Shown piece by piece: positions 1 to 16,100 of a stretch of 64,000 nt of DNA. The notes under the pieces were generated by a model. The model was not told where the DNA came from and ran no database searches. It saw only the letters and a list, made by a program, of their open reading frames with translations. Every line of letters begins with the position of its first letter. Within the stretch, counting starts at the first letter, position 1. Source of the stretch: Trifolium pratense (lineage: Eukaryota > Streptophyta > Magnoliopsida > Fabales > Fabaceae); assembly GCF_020283565.1 (NCBI RefSeq), contig NC_060060.1, positions 60,249,257-60,313,256 of the forward strand. The letters are read 5' to 3'. The translations under genes and the position numbers were made by a program.

Positions 1-922
1 CATTATTCGAGTAATCGAATTCACCTCATTTCACATATGTGATAGATAATTGATGATGAAATATTAACATAGATTAAGATAAAATTAGTCGGCTCTCATC
101 GAGAGCAATTATTAAAGTATAATTAAAGTAAAAAAACATAAGAGTTGTTATTTAAAGAAACACATAATTTGTTATGATATAATTACATTGTATATTTAGA
201 TCTCTCAAATTTATTTTCTAATGCTTTTTATGCCATGTACTAATCTCAACCATTTTTTTGTTCTCTCTCTCCCCTCCTCTCTCTCTATTTGTCAGAACAC
301 TTTTTTTTACTTCTTCTCTATCTTTGTGGTTTATCAAAATGAAATATACGACTTAACCAAAAGTCATTAGAGGATCTATTTCGTTGCAATTCATATTTGA
401 TTTGTCAATAAATGAACCATAATGTCCATCTTACTCTCTAAAGCGACTTTCTCACGTTAGGGTAGTCATATTCCAAAAGTATCCCAAGATAGAATATATA
501 TTCGATTCCAACTCTCAACAACATCCATCCATGGTGAACGACCCTTCATTGTAGGACTTGATACCTAATATAAGCAAAAAGTCATCAACAAAAGTGAATG
601 TATTTGATCCAAATCTTTAACTAAATATATTAAATTTGTTTGACTCATTTTTATTTATATTTTAGGACGGAGAGAGTACTTATTTGAGAGACTGATTTCA
701 CTAATACCAAACAAACTCTATTTAAAAAACGAGGACTCTAAATTTTTGGGGAGGGCGACTTTACTATGAAACTTGTTTAAAAAATCATGATAAAAATTGT
801 CAGATTAGTCATGCAATATTTTGGCCCAATTTGAATTAGTTAATTTTTTAAGATTATACAAATTAATTTATTTATGCAAATAAATAGTTTTTTTTATGTC
901 CTATTATAAGTTTGTCAATATA
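1..922. other. AT-rich intergenic DNA, no gene seen
   Basis: No supported coding region. There is a CT-rich stretch near 260-300. A damaged Stowaway-like foldback lies at about 568-677: a left arm with ATATAAGCAAAAAGTCA pairs loosely with a right arm ending in GGACGGAGAGAGTA, but the left tip with the usual CTCCCTCCG has been lost. Confidence 0.5.
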
Positions 923-1107
923 GGACCTGTTTGAATTAGCTTATTTTTTAGCTTATGCAATTTTTATGTATTATTACAAGTTTGTCAATGTAGTTTAAGA
1001 TAAAATAACTTATAAAAATACAATTTTTACTAGTGTAAACTTATAAAATAGCATAAAATCTAATTTATATTGCATAAGCTAAAAAATAAGCTAATCCAAA
1101 CGAGCCC
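923..1107. mobile_element. Foldback MITE, 185 bp, 3-bp ATA flanks
   Basis: The left end GGACCTGTTTGAATTAGC is matched in reverse complement by the right end (GGGCTCGTTTGGATTAGC). The inner arms, containing TTATTTTTTAGCTTATGCAA, are nearly identical for another 20 bases. ATA flanks both sides (920-922 and 1108-1110), as expected for a 3-bp target duplication. It has no coding capacity. The superfamily (Harbinger-like or hAT-like) is not certain because the duplication is short. Confidence 0.65.
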
Positions 1108-1120
1108 ATAGTTTATGAAA

Positions 1121-1434
1121 GACTTAACTATACATTTGGTCCCTTGCGTTTATTTTAGGTTTCAATTTGGTCTCTTACGTTTATTTTAGGTTTCAAGTTA
1201 GTCCTTTCCGTCAATTTTGTCACATGTGGCAGTCAATTTGCATACGTGGACTGACACGTGACACTTTGACACGCTGACAGGTGTACTGTTCAAACGGTGT
1301 TAGTGACAAAACTAACAGAAAGGACTAACTTGAAACCTAAAATAAACGTAAGGGACCAAATTGATACTTTTTAAACGTAAGGGACCAAATTAAAACCTAA
1401 AATAAATGTAAGGGACCAAATGTGTAGTTAAGCC
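1121..1434. mobile_element. MULE-type MITE, 314 bp, perfect 9-bp TSD
   Basis: A non-autonomous foldback element. The left end is GACTTAACTATACATTTGG and the reverse complement of the right end is GGCTTAACTACACATTTGG; pairing continues through GGTCCCTT and TTTATTTTAGG motifs. TTTATGAAA flanks it exactly on both sides (1112-1120 and 1435-1443), a perfect 9-bp target duplication as Mutator-like transposases make. The centre has a CACGTG core and an inner inverted repeat around GTCCTTTCCGTCAATTTTGTC. Its termini share GGCTTAA-Y-TAC with the MULE at 33481-36909. Confidence 0.85.
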
Positions 1435-1497
1435 TTTATGAAAAATGGTTTATAAAAATACAATTTTTAAAAATTTACGAATTAACCTAAAAACTTA

Positions 1498-1794
1498 CTG
1501 CCTCCGTTCCTAAGAGCTAGCTTGACAAAAAAATTGTTCCTTTTTATAAGACCATTTTTCAATTATCAATAACATTGATTATTTCTTTCCAAAATTACCC
1601 TTATTTACTTTACTTATTTTTTTGAATAACATTTAATTCTTTTTTGTAAGCGGACTCTATTAATTATAGGAAAGTCAGTATTAAGGGTAAATATGAAAAA
1701 TCAATATAATTTTTCAACTAATTTAATGCTAAAACTAATTTTCTTAAAACCTGTGTCTTGTCAAGTTAGCTCTTATAAATAGGGATGAAGGAAG
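1498..1794. mobile_element. Stowaway-like MITE, about 297 bp
   Basis: The left tip CTGCCTCCGTTCCTAAGAGC pairs with the right tip (reverse complement CTTCCTTCATCCCTATTTAT), and the inner arms GCTAGCTTGACA / TGTCAAGTTAGC pair well. TA flanks both sides (1496-1497 and 1795-1796), the target of Tc1/mariner-type elements. It is non-coding. Confidence 0.7.
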
Positions 1795-2053
1795 TATTTA
1801 TCTGCGTAAGCTAAAAGTAAATCAATTCAAATTAGTCATTTTTCTGGTATTTATAAGTTTCTCTATTAAACCCTTTAAAATAAATAAAAATAAAATTTGA
1901 TATTAATGACAATTTTTTTTTTGTTTACAAAAGTTGCTAATGAGACTCGAATTTAGGACCGACCTGATGGATATTAGCAGTTATAGTTTATTAATTTTTT
2001 TTGATCAACTACATCAAACCCTTAATTTAATTTGTTTGCTTATAAAAAAAATA

Positions 2054-2389
2054 AATTTAATTATATATTTCGTCCCTTACGTTTATTTTATATTTCAATT
2101 TGGTCCCTTACGTTTAAAAAGTATCAATTTAGTCTCTACGTTTCCACTATTTGTATTAGTTAGTCATTTTCGTCAGTTTTTTCATTAACACCGTTTGAAC
2201 GGTACACGTGTCCAAATGTCCACGTGTCTAACCACATAGGCAAACCGTCTGCCACATGTGACAAAACTGACGAAAATGACTGACTTATGCAAATGGTGGA
2301 AACATAAAGACTAAATTGATATTTTTTAAATATAAAAGACCAAATTAAAACCTAAAATAAACATAAGAGACGAAATATGTAGTTAAAAA
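2054..2389. mobile_element. Decayed MULE-type MITE
   Basis: A second, older foldback of the same style as 1121-1434. The left arm TTAATTATATATTTCGTCCC faces a right arm whose complement reads TTAACTACATATTTCGTCTC. Both arms carry the TTTATTTTA and TTTGGTC motifs, and the centre has CGTTTGAACGGTACACGTGT. The flanks are A-rich and no clean target duplication can be called. It lies just upstream of the spermine synthase promoter. Confidence 0.6.
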
Positions 2390-2460
2390 AAAAAAAACTT
2401 AATTTAATATTATTTTCAGTCATGTGGAGAGATAGAGAGAGATAGTGTGGAATAAAAATG

Positions 2461-2528
2461 TTATAAATTGATGCATATAGAGACTCCATTTTTTCTCTCA
2501 AACAAGCAAAGCAAAGGGACAGAGACAC

Positions 2529-2559
<31 letters not shown>

Positions 2560-3748
2560 AGTTCGATTGATAGATTATAGATAGAGAGAGTGAGAGAGAG
2601 AGAGAGTTATCTGTCGTTTATCTATCTTCCGGCGAGTCCTTCTCCGACTGTGAGAGAGAGAGAGAGTACAGTCTTCAACACTCTCACCGACGATATTCAT
2701 ACCGGACAGGCAATCCTTCTCACTACTCTTCTCTTCTTCTTCTTCTTCTTCTTCTTCTTCTTCTTTCTTTTCCATATCCTAAACCCTAGCGTGCTAAAAC
2801 ACGCGTATCAAATTGTGGTTTTCGATGCTGAATTCACTATATTATTACTACTTTATTATTACTCACATCACATGTTCAACCTTTTCTGATTTCGTTAATA
2901 TCATATTCTTCTACCCCAACCTTGTTATTTGTTTATTCACTTATCTTATTATTATTGTTACAAAATTACAAAAAATTAACAAAATTAACCTGTTTTGTTT
3001 CTTTAATCAACTTATTATTTTAGCTGATGATGATGATTTTATTCATTCATAGCTAACTAGACAGAATGAATGAATGAATGATCCATGCTGCAATTGCCAT
3101 AATTTCTTATTGTTAATGACTTAATAGAAACTTATATCATGCATGCTGCAGACTCACTTCAGCTTTTATATTATTAATTAATAATAATTAATTTATTAGA
3201 TATTAATTAATTAAGTATACAATTGTAATCCTTTGCCCCCCTTTATTGTTGCCTTGTTTTCTTCTAACTTCTTTACCCTGGTAATCTGGAGTTCGGCCTC
3301 AAGGTAAGTAAAACCCGGCCAAAAATAGTTCCTCCCAGGAATCAAACTCAGGTGGTTCTGTCGAAACACTTGAGCTCAATTACTTGATTTTTTACAAAAC
3401 TATGCGTTCCGTACTCTTTGTCAGTGGACAAAACAAAAAACTTTAATTTATAAAACTAAATAATAAAAAAAAAAAAAGAGAAGAAATGCAATTCTTTTAA
3501 GCTTTGCTACACTAGGTTTATGATTTTGTAAACAGAGATACCTTTGCTTGGTTTCTGAAACTGATTTTGTTTGGGTGTTGTTGTTTTCTTCCCTTTACTC
3601 TCTGCTCTGCTATTTGGTTTTGTGAGTATTGATATTGTTTTTGTTTTCTAAGTTTAAGTGAGATGTATTTTATTTTTTTTGTTCTTTGTTGTCTTATATA
3701 TATCATTGTTTAATTCGTTGTGTGACAACTGGTGTATTTATTATACAG
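2461..3748 (+). promoter_or_regulatory. Likely core promoter and leader of SPMS
   Basis: A possible TATA box (TTATAAATT) lies near 2461. It is followed by a GA-rich leader with two copies of GTGAGAGAGAGAGAGAG (about 2589 and 2651) around a GC-richer patch with CTTCCGGCGAGTCC, then a (CTT)n run at about 2733-2765. A good acceptor (TTATACAG) at 3741-3748 lies 31 bases before the SPMS start, so the leader probably holds an intron; its donor could not be fixed. A degraded repeat fragment with TCAAACTCAGGTGG sits near 3350. Confidence 0.45.
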
Positions 3749-3779
3749 AGACTGGAGCCAGTGAAGAAAAGGGTCATTT

Positions 3780-7894
<4,115 letters not shown>

Positions 7895-7944
7895 CAATGC
7901 TTGTTTGCCTATTGTACCGCTAGTCATTCGAGGAAATAGATCAA

Positions 7945-8008
7945 TGTGGGAGATATAGGAACCTGGTGTGATTATTTGTGGGAGAAATAGGAACCTGGTG
8001 TGATTATT
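7945..8008 (+). repeat. 32-bp tandem duplication in SPMS 3' UTR
   Basis: Two adjacent 32-base units (7945-7976 and 7977-8008) differ at one base and begin TGTGGGAGA. They start 51 bases after the SPMS stop codon, so they are expected in the mRNA tail. Effect unknown. Confidence 0.9.
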
Positions 8009-10128
8009 TATGTCATCCAATTCCGTTTGTGAACCCATTTAGCTTCGTTAAACTCTGGGCGATTTTGGATGGCACTAATTTATCATATTATTAGCCTCTG
8101 TGGTTACGTTTAAGCTTGAAAGCATGCATTGCCAGTTACTATTAATGTATTGAAATAATTTGGGATGCAGATTGTGGATTTTAACCAATATAATTTTGTA
8201 TTTGTCAATAAAATATAATATAATTTCCCATTGAAATGCTTACATGGCTATTGTGAATTTGTAATGTATTATGTGGCTGAGTTGATAAACCATGAATGAG
8301 ATATAATTGAAAATCAATTTGTTGAGTAAAAATATCAAGATGTGAAAGAAATATCAAGTTATGGTTTACAAACTCAACTGTCCTGTGTATGGTAATTTCT
8401 TATTAAAATCTAGGATGAAATGGCACAAACTGCTTGAAGTTGCTAAAAGAACATCAATATTCAATATGTTTTTCTTTATTTTTATCTCCTCCTGGTTCTG
8501 CAATCGACTATGTTCTATAACACAACATAATCAATTAACTGGAAATTTTCTTTTGAAACACAATCAACAAAAAGATCAAACTCGAGATTTATATCATATA
8601 CAACAACAGTACAACACTTTTCTCCGTTATTAAGCTTCAATATCAAGTAACAACACATTTGCTATAGAGTTGAGGGCATGTGAGGGAAAATCAAATTATA
8701 ATGATTCAGAGTAGATGGATGATAAACATTTTTCTTGTAGGGAGTATTTGAAAAATTGCTGCAAATTAGTTGTATCTTGTATTAGGTATAATGGAACACA
8801 TAGTTTGTTCAATTGAAAAAAAAAAAGAAGAGTTGAGATTTGTTCAATGGAAACAACCCCATTCACTTTTCATTTTGTCTCATTCTCTGTTCTATGAGAG
8901 TAAAACTTGAGAGAATTTCATACCTATTATGTAGCTTTTTATTTTGTCTCAATTTGTTGATTATGTTATTCCTTCAATTAGTTTTGTTCTGCAAAATGAG
9001 GAGGAAGATAAAGAAAAGCTTGGTACAAATAAATCATTGTTATAGCAAATGGGTTTAAAATTCACCGTGAGTGTTTAACAAAATTCATCTTGAGTGTAAA
9101 ATAATGATGTCTGATTAAAGGTAAGAAAAGGATAAAGAAAATGGTGTGTTTGTGGTTTCTCTAATAGAAGATAGGGAAGAAGTAGAAACCAAACAAATGT
9201 TATTTGTGTCTTATATTTTAAGCCGTAGGATCAATCAAATGGTCCAGATTAAGCAGCAGGTATTGTTGTTGCTGCCGAGGATCCGGATCGGTTAATTAAG
9301 TGTATGCTTGGTATTACGGTGGATATGTAGGTAATCATGGTAGTCTTAAACTATATTTTTTTTAGTTTTGAAACAACTTCAATAACCCTATGTAATTTCA
9401 ACATAGCTTTCATCGACAATTCTAAATGAAAATGACTAGTATGTAATATGTTTCATCAACAACCTTATGTTATTTCAACACATAGCTTTCATTTGAAAAT
9501 GACTGTAATTATATGATTCATTTTATTGGAATTCAAATGTAAAAATGAAGATTTTGTCAAAAGAAAAATTATCTAAAAATGAAGATTAAGGTTTCTCCAA
9601 TTCCTTCACTTGTACGGCACCGTTATTCTATGACATTTGCTTTAGATATACGGCTGCCGGGTCAACATTCTTCTCAAGTTCCATGTAAAACAACTGTGAT
9701 TTTTTAAAGCTATAATTTGTGGCTGTGTTTGATACCATGGTTGGTTTGTCAAAAACACTGTATCAAACATGCACTCATCTTCCATCCCGTGTTGTTTCTT
9801 CAAAATCCAAACACAGTTAATCCGTTTTTGCTCAAGAAATATCATCACCATCAACCATCACAAAGCGCAAAAACACCGTAAAAAAAATATTTATTTCGCA
9901 CTGGTTCCATTCATGAATGAAAAGCATTTTAGCAACAATCGTATATATACAGCTTCATAATCAATATTTGTATACACATTCTATATTTTATACTAACTCA
10001 AAAAATAGAAGAAATAAAATAAATGATACTTGGCTGGCTTTCCTATCATAATTTCATTTTAATTTTTCTCAGTTATGTCACATCTTTTCTTTTCTTACAG
10101 CAAAAGTCATCCATGTCCATTGATTACA
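8009..10128. other. Intergenic DNA between SPMS and the CNGC gene
   Basis: The SPMS 3' UTR and polyadenylation signals probably fall in the first 200-300 bases (several AATAAA-like runs near 8200). No gene is supported after that. A short GC-richer patch near 9260-9300 (TGCCGAGGATCCGGATCGG) looks like a remnant of a larger repeat. The tail ends (3' UTR) of SPMS and the convergent channel gene face each other here. Confidence 0.5.
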
Positions 10129-13100
10129 CTATTGCTCTTCAGCAGTAAAATCTGGTTCAGCAGGCTTCTGGAGCATCATGGGAGGTAGTCTCTCGGGCAC
10201 CCTAGTCTTCCTTGTGCCATTTCTACGTATAGCTCGAAGCACATTAGCAGCAAATCTTGAAGCATATATTGTAGCGCCTAGGCTAGGTGAGCTACCACCT
10301 TCCTTGGCCAATGCATCTTGCAACCTATTCTCCTCTTCCCTTAGAGACTCTTCAAGCTTCTTTTTACAATAGCGCCTCCATGCTGCTTGTATGAAACATG
10401 CAGCCCATGTACGCCATTGTTGCGAGTAAAACCTGAAAGTGTGGCGAAGCTGCTTACTGTGAAGGCGCCGGAATTGAGATGCAACAAACTTCAAATCTTC
10501 AGCTTTTAGAGCAAAGGCTTCAACTTCTGAAAGAGTTTGGACGGTCCTGGTTGAGATGGGAAGGTTGGATGAAGAACGGGGATCTAATGCCCATGTGAGA
10601 AGCTCTTCTCCACAGAAGTCACCAGCCTTGAGGTATTCAGAGTTAAAGAAACCTGTTCTTCCACCGTTAGTTGTCACAGTCAATAGTTTGCCACGCATTA
10701 TGAAGAGCATCTCATCAACAGGATCGCCTTCGCGGACGATGCAGCTTTCTTTCGTGTAAAGTACTGGTTTGAGACAGTCACATACTGCATCCAAAAGCTG
10801 CTCATCCATTTTCTCAAATATTGGCACCTGAAAGTAACAATAAAGATTAAAAAAAAATGTTATTAATATTATATGGAAAATCAACTATAGCTTCAAAGCT
10901 TCCAATAGCAACGGTGATTGGTTTATTTTTCAAGGATTTTCTTAAACCAATGATATTTTGAATGCCGATGATTCTTCACCAGGAAGCATGCCATACACGC
11001 ACAAGCTAATTTTAGAATAAATTCAACATTACTATGTTTATCACCTCTCATAGCAATTCAATTACAATAGAAGAGAAAAACTTTATGACTACCGGTGAAA
11101 AGCATGATTAGCACTAATTCAAGAGAGTTCAAATGCATATACAGAATGTGTTCAAACAAATGACATTGGAGAGCAACAAAAAGAACTGCATATAAAAATT
11201 TGCTACGGCACCTGTATATTTATTTATTCTGCATGTTCTAGAAGCAGAAATCCAGAATTTAATAATTTTGTGCATACAAACCAATATTTGTTAGTTTCGT
11301 GCATATATATATAGCTCCACCACCAAACAAAATAAATGAAAAAGATGATAGGAAGAATAAATAAATGAAAAAGAAGATTGTATTTTTAAAGAAAATTGTA
11401 TTTAAATACAAGCTTCTTTTTCATTTATTTGTTCATTTTGAGGGACCTGTTAGGCATTATACGGACAGAGATATTCAGAAAAAATATTCACAACCACTAT
11501 AAATCACAGATAGATAAAGAACTTTCCAGAATGAAAAAACCTAAAAAAGAAACAAAGATCATTGAACAAGTAAAAGAACTCCTGTATAGGCATAATTTAA
11601 CAAAGAAAAAGGAATGATGGAGAATCTCACCCTCATCAGCAAAGCCAAGCAGAGATGACGCTTAATGTCTCTTCTTAAATCCTTGGGAAGATTGCGGATC
11701 AAATTGTCTTCATCAACTCCTCTGGTTTCTTGCCATTTGTACTGCTCATGTCGTCTGATTCTTTCTCTCAAGCTATCAGGGAGCAGTCGATGAGACATCC
11801 ACTGTTCTGCGTCTCTCCTTTTCACTCTCATCTCTTCCAACCTCGTAGTTGTTGATTGCAAATATGTCTGTTTTGAAAGAAAAATAAAGTATAACGGATT
11901 AAATCGCTGAAAAAAATAATCTCATAATAGAATGGTTCATGTGTCAAACTATTTTTCAAGCAAAAATGTCAAAACAAATGAAAAAGAAGATTGTATTTAA
12001 AAGATGATAGGGAAAAAAATATAGGAAGAGCATTAGAAACATATGTTTGCATGTATGCATCACACCCACATACAGAGAATTACAATAACTTAATAAACAT
12101 GGATTTACGTGGTTCACCGTATTCCAAGCACACTTGCCAAGGCATGGTAATCAACATCACTTTTAAAAACATAATGCATGCATTTTCCTTAGAAGCCACG
12201 AAAAAAAACTCTATTATTACTACAACAAACACTACTTCCCTAGGACAGCCCCAGAAAACAGTTCCACAAGAGCTGTTTATCCACTCCCCAATAAGAGGAC
12301 CAACCCAAGGATGGGGCAATTAAAGCCCTAACTTTAGGCACACTAGCAAAACAATTTGTCCGATTAGTTTTTTTTAAAAAACAAAATCGGCCACATATAC
12401 TAACAAAAAGGTCAAACCTAAAAGCACATACTGATATTTACTCCCCCCGGTCACTATTATAAGCAAAAAACCACTTTTTAGGTTCATTTTACCTAAAAAG
12501 TGGTTTTTTGCTTAGAATAGAGATAGGAGGGAGTATGGAGCAAAAAGACCACGCATGATGTCAGAAAGGCCCAACTTCTCTCAAAGTTTGTTTTAGGTCT
12601 CACTAACCCTTGGGCAGGACTCTCCCCAATAAGTACATAAAAAATCAGTACTGAACATTCCCACCGTAACTGTAGTAAGTGCTCTAGTTCCAAAAATATG
12701 TTCTTAATCGTGAGAAAGTCAACCAAAGGGAAAATCCAATCAAATAGCATTGAACAAAATTGTCACCAGAAGAAAGACATAAAACCAGTAATCATTAACA
12801 AAAAGGGACAGATCTCAGGGGGAAAATATAATAATGGTATTGGTAACCAATTTATGCCAAAATCAATAAATAGTACTAGCCAGTATGGGTGTCTGATTAA
12901 AAGACATTATACATAGAGATATTTAGTACCAACCTGCATATTTCCAATGAGGAATGCAAATAATACCAAACCAGCAATGGAAATGAAAATTGCAAAGCAG
13001 ATTTCCCAAACAAAGGTACTTGTTGCCAGATTCTGACCAAGAGAACTGCAATAAAAAGGATCCCCCAAAAGAGGGCGGAGGTATATTCAAAGAATGTTAG

Positions 13101-16100
13101 ATAGTAACTTGGTAAATATACTCAAAATCAACATTTAAAAATACTATGGGTGGTTTGTTTCACAACATGCAAAAAAATTTACTCATGTTATCCTTACTTT
13201 TCTTTCTATGTTAAAGAGTGAAATCATATATTTCCATGAGAATTCTTAGAATTTGGGTTGGAGGCCTAATTCAACCCCACAAAACTAGCTTGTAAGGTGA
13301 AAACTGCTCAAGCCTCATAACACTACTTAAGCCATATCTATAACCAACTTGGATTAAACACATACCCTCACATGCACTACTTAAGCCATATCTGTAGGTG
13401 ATGTCAAAATAAGCACACACCCTCACACTCAACAAAACAACAATGTTAGAAGTTGTAATTAAGGCGGCTAGGGGCATACTGCAATTAAACCAATTTTCAA
13501 ACACGCGCTTATGCCCATGCTATGGGAATGGAGTGTGACAATGCAAGTGGCTAAACATTAGAGCTATCTATGCAAAGATTTAATACCATCTTAGAATTTG
13601 GACTTATGCAAGTGGTTAAACATTAGATCTATCTATGCAAGGCTGGTATACACTGCTCAAGCTATATCTGTATGTGACGTTGGACTAAACACCTCCCAGC
13701 CAACTCACATCCATCATAAGGTGGATGTAAGGAGGCAACGAAGTTATGAAGGCAGTCAAAAGTTGATGCGATTAAGGCAGCTTGAGGAACACCGCAATTA
13801 AGGTGACTTTCCAAGAGGAATAGAAGTTATTTTCAAACACAACAGTTGAGACTGAATAATTGTTTTTATATATATATTATATTTAGAATGATTGATAGCT
13901 ACAACATTTGAGCTTGTTGTGTCATATCCTCCAACTCCAGTCCAGAGGTGCCCAATGTTTCTCTGTCACCAATAGATTGTCTGCAACCTTAGGACCATTT
14001 TTATTGTATCAATGCCAACCTTAGATTTATTATTGTTGAGATCTATAATGTCTTGTTTCTAGTTTCCACCACATCACTATTTCTTTTTTTCAATTTTTGA
14101 AGTAAATAAAATTTGAAAAAATTATGTACTTAGCAAAAATATTTGCAAATTGTACTTGGGGAAAACAATTGGATTATAGTATTCCCGAGAACATCATTCC
14201 TGATAGAAACAAATGCCCCTCTTAACATGAACGTATACAACTCCGAAATTGACACTTGACAAGCAGACCCCCAATTTCCCCACTTCAGTGAGGCATTAAC
14301 TATGTCCAAAACTTAAGCCATTTTTCACCAAATCATGGTAATTTTAATTAGTAAAGTGGCCACAAACATCATAAACACATTGCAGCATATGATTACTTCA
14401 TAATCTAAAAAAAAATAGCATATACTAAAAAAAAGTTGATGAAGCAAACCTCAAATTCTTTAGACCCCACCAAAAGCAATAAAAAAATTTCTGCGGGAAG
14501 TCTGTTGACCCCACAACTCCAGATTGAAGTGCATCAAGGAAAATTCCAAAATTAAAGAGTGTTGTATTTGGACTCTGTATTGGGCATGAAGCATTCAGGT
14601 ATGTTGTAATTGCGCCTGACCCATGATGATCATCACAATACAAATTTGCTTTTAGACAGGTAGTATTTTTCCGACATGCTTTTTGCCAGCACGTGGTTTC
14701 TCTTTCTATAGAAAACAAGTACCAAAAGGCACCAAGAACCTACGAACAAGTAAATCAGCAATTAGAAAGATGTGCAGCTGATATAATTTTGAATTTTCAT
14801 TAATTTTGTTTTTTAAAAGTTAGATCATGTCATTTTTATTTTTAATTTTCATTAATATAAGAGCACTTTTATTAAAAAGACAACAATTATGTACGATTTA
14901 AATATGCTACTTCGGGAACCAACATAAAAAGATGTGGATCCGAGAATTTGAAAAAGAAAAAAAAAAGTAATGGTGACCTTCAGCAACATTCTAATTAGGA
15001 GATAGAAAGTGGGTGTGAGAAAATTTATTCAGCTTATTAGACATGACTAAGAAAAGAAATGAAAATTAATTCATCACAAGATCATATCATTATCAGGTGG
15101 AAAGGAAAGGTCTGAAATATCAATTTTGCACATAACTAAAACATGAGAACCCTTCCCCCTCCCAATCCACATCTTATAGCTTTGTAGAATTTAAGAAAGG
15201 TAATGCACATCTCGGTCATGTAAATTGCACAGTTAGGATCATAACCCAGAGGTGTCCACATAATCACCAGTGCACAAGGGCAAATATCTGTGGCTAACAA
15301 AATTTGCTTGTTTAATCTAGTGTTCAGGAGAAATGAAATTTAGTGTAGTAGATAAAATAAAACCACAATACATCAGAGACACTTAAAATTTATAACCATT
15401 TTATTTATTTATTTTTATAAAAAAGGAAGGAAACCCAAAAATGGCATAAACATACATGACTTGCAAGCATGTAAAGAAAGAGATTGAATGCAGCTCCAGC
15501 CCATGCTGTTTCAGTGAGAATGCCAGAGGTCCTTGTAACTTCTTTGTATAGTGGAACTATTCGTATAAACCGTGGCACATATTGGAAGAAGACACTAAAT
15601 TTCAGCAAGTTTTTCGTGTTCAGTGATTCTGAGCCTCTCAGCTTCGGAATGATAAATAGAATCACCACCTATCAATGTAAGAGCAAGTTTTGAGTAAACA
15701 TAAGCTTACAAAATGAACCCAATCATGCAAACTTCTCAATTATGCACCTAAAACACTAGGGAAATTAAACATGGAGGGCTGAGCTTATTCACTAATTACA
15801 TATTTACATTACATGATGGGTTTGCTTACATGTTATGATAATGGAATTCAATGCAGTAACTAAAAAAAATTAATGCACCTGCGGGAGGGGAAGAACGGCA
15901 AGAATGTCAATTAAGAAGTATGAAGACATATATCTCTTTGCTATTGCCCAAGAATCTTCAACCAAAACACCTCTTCCAAATACTCGAGATGAAGGAGCAA
16001 TGAATCCCGTACGAAATTGGAAAATTATATGGATAATATAAAAAATGTCGGAGAAAGACCTTAAAACTGTTGCCGTAGTTTCCATTTTTCTGTCCCTTGA

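Noticed and set aside
2575..2889. Frames with Glu, Arg/Glu or Phe runs in the SPMS leader
   Set aside because: They are translations of GA and CTT microsatellites. No conserved upstream ORF like that of AdoMet decarboxylase was recognised.
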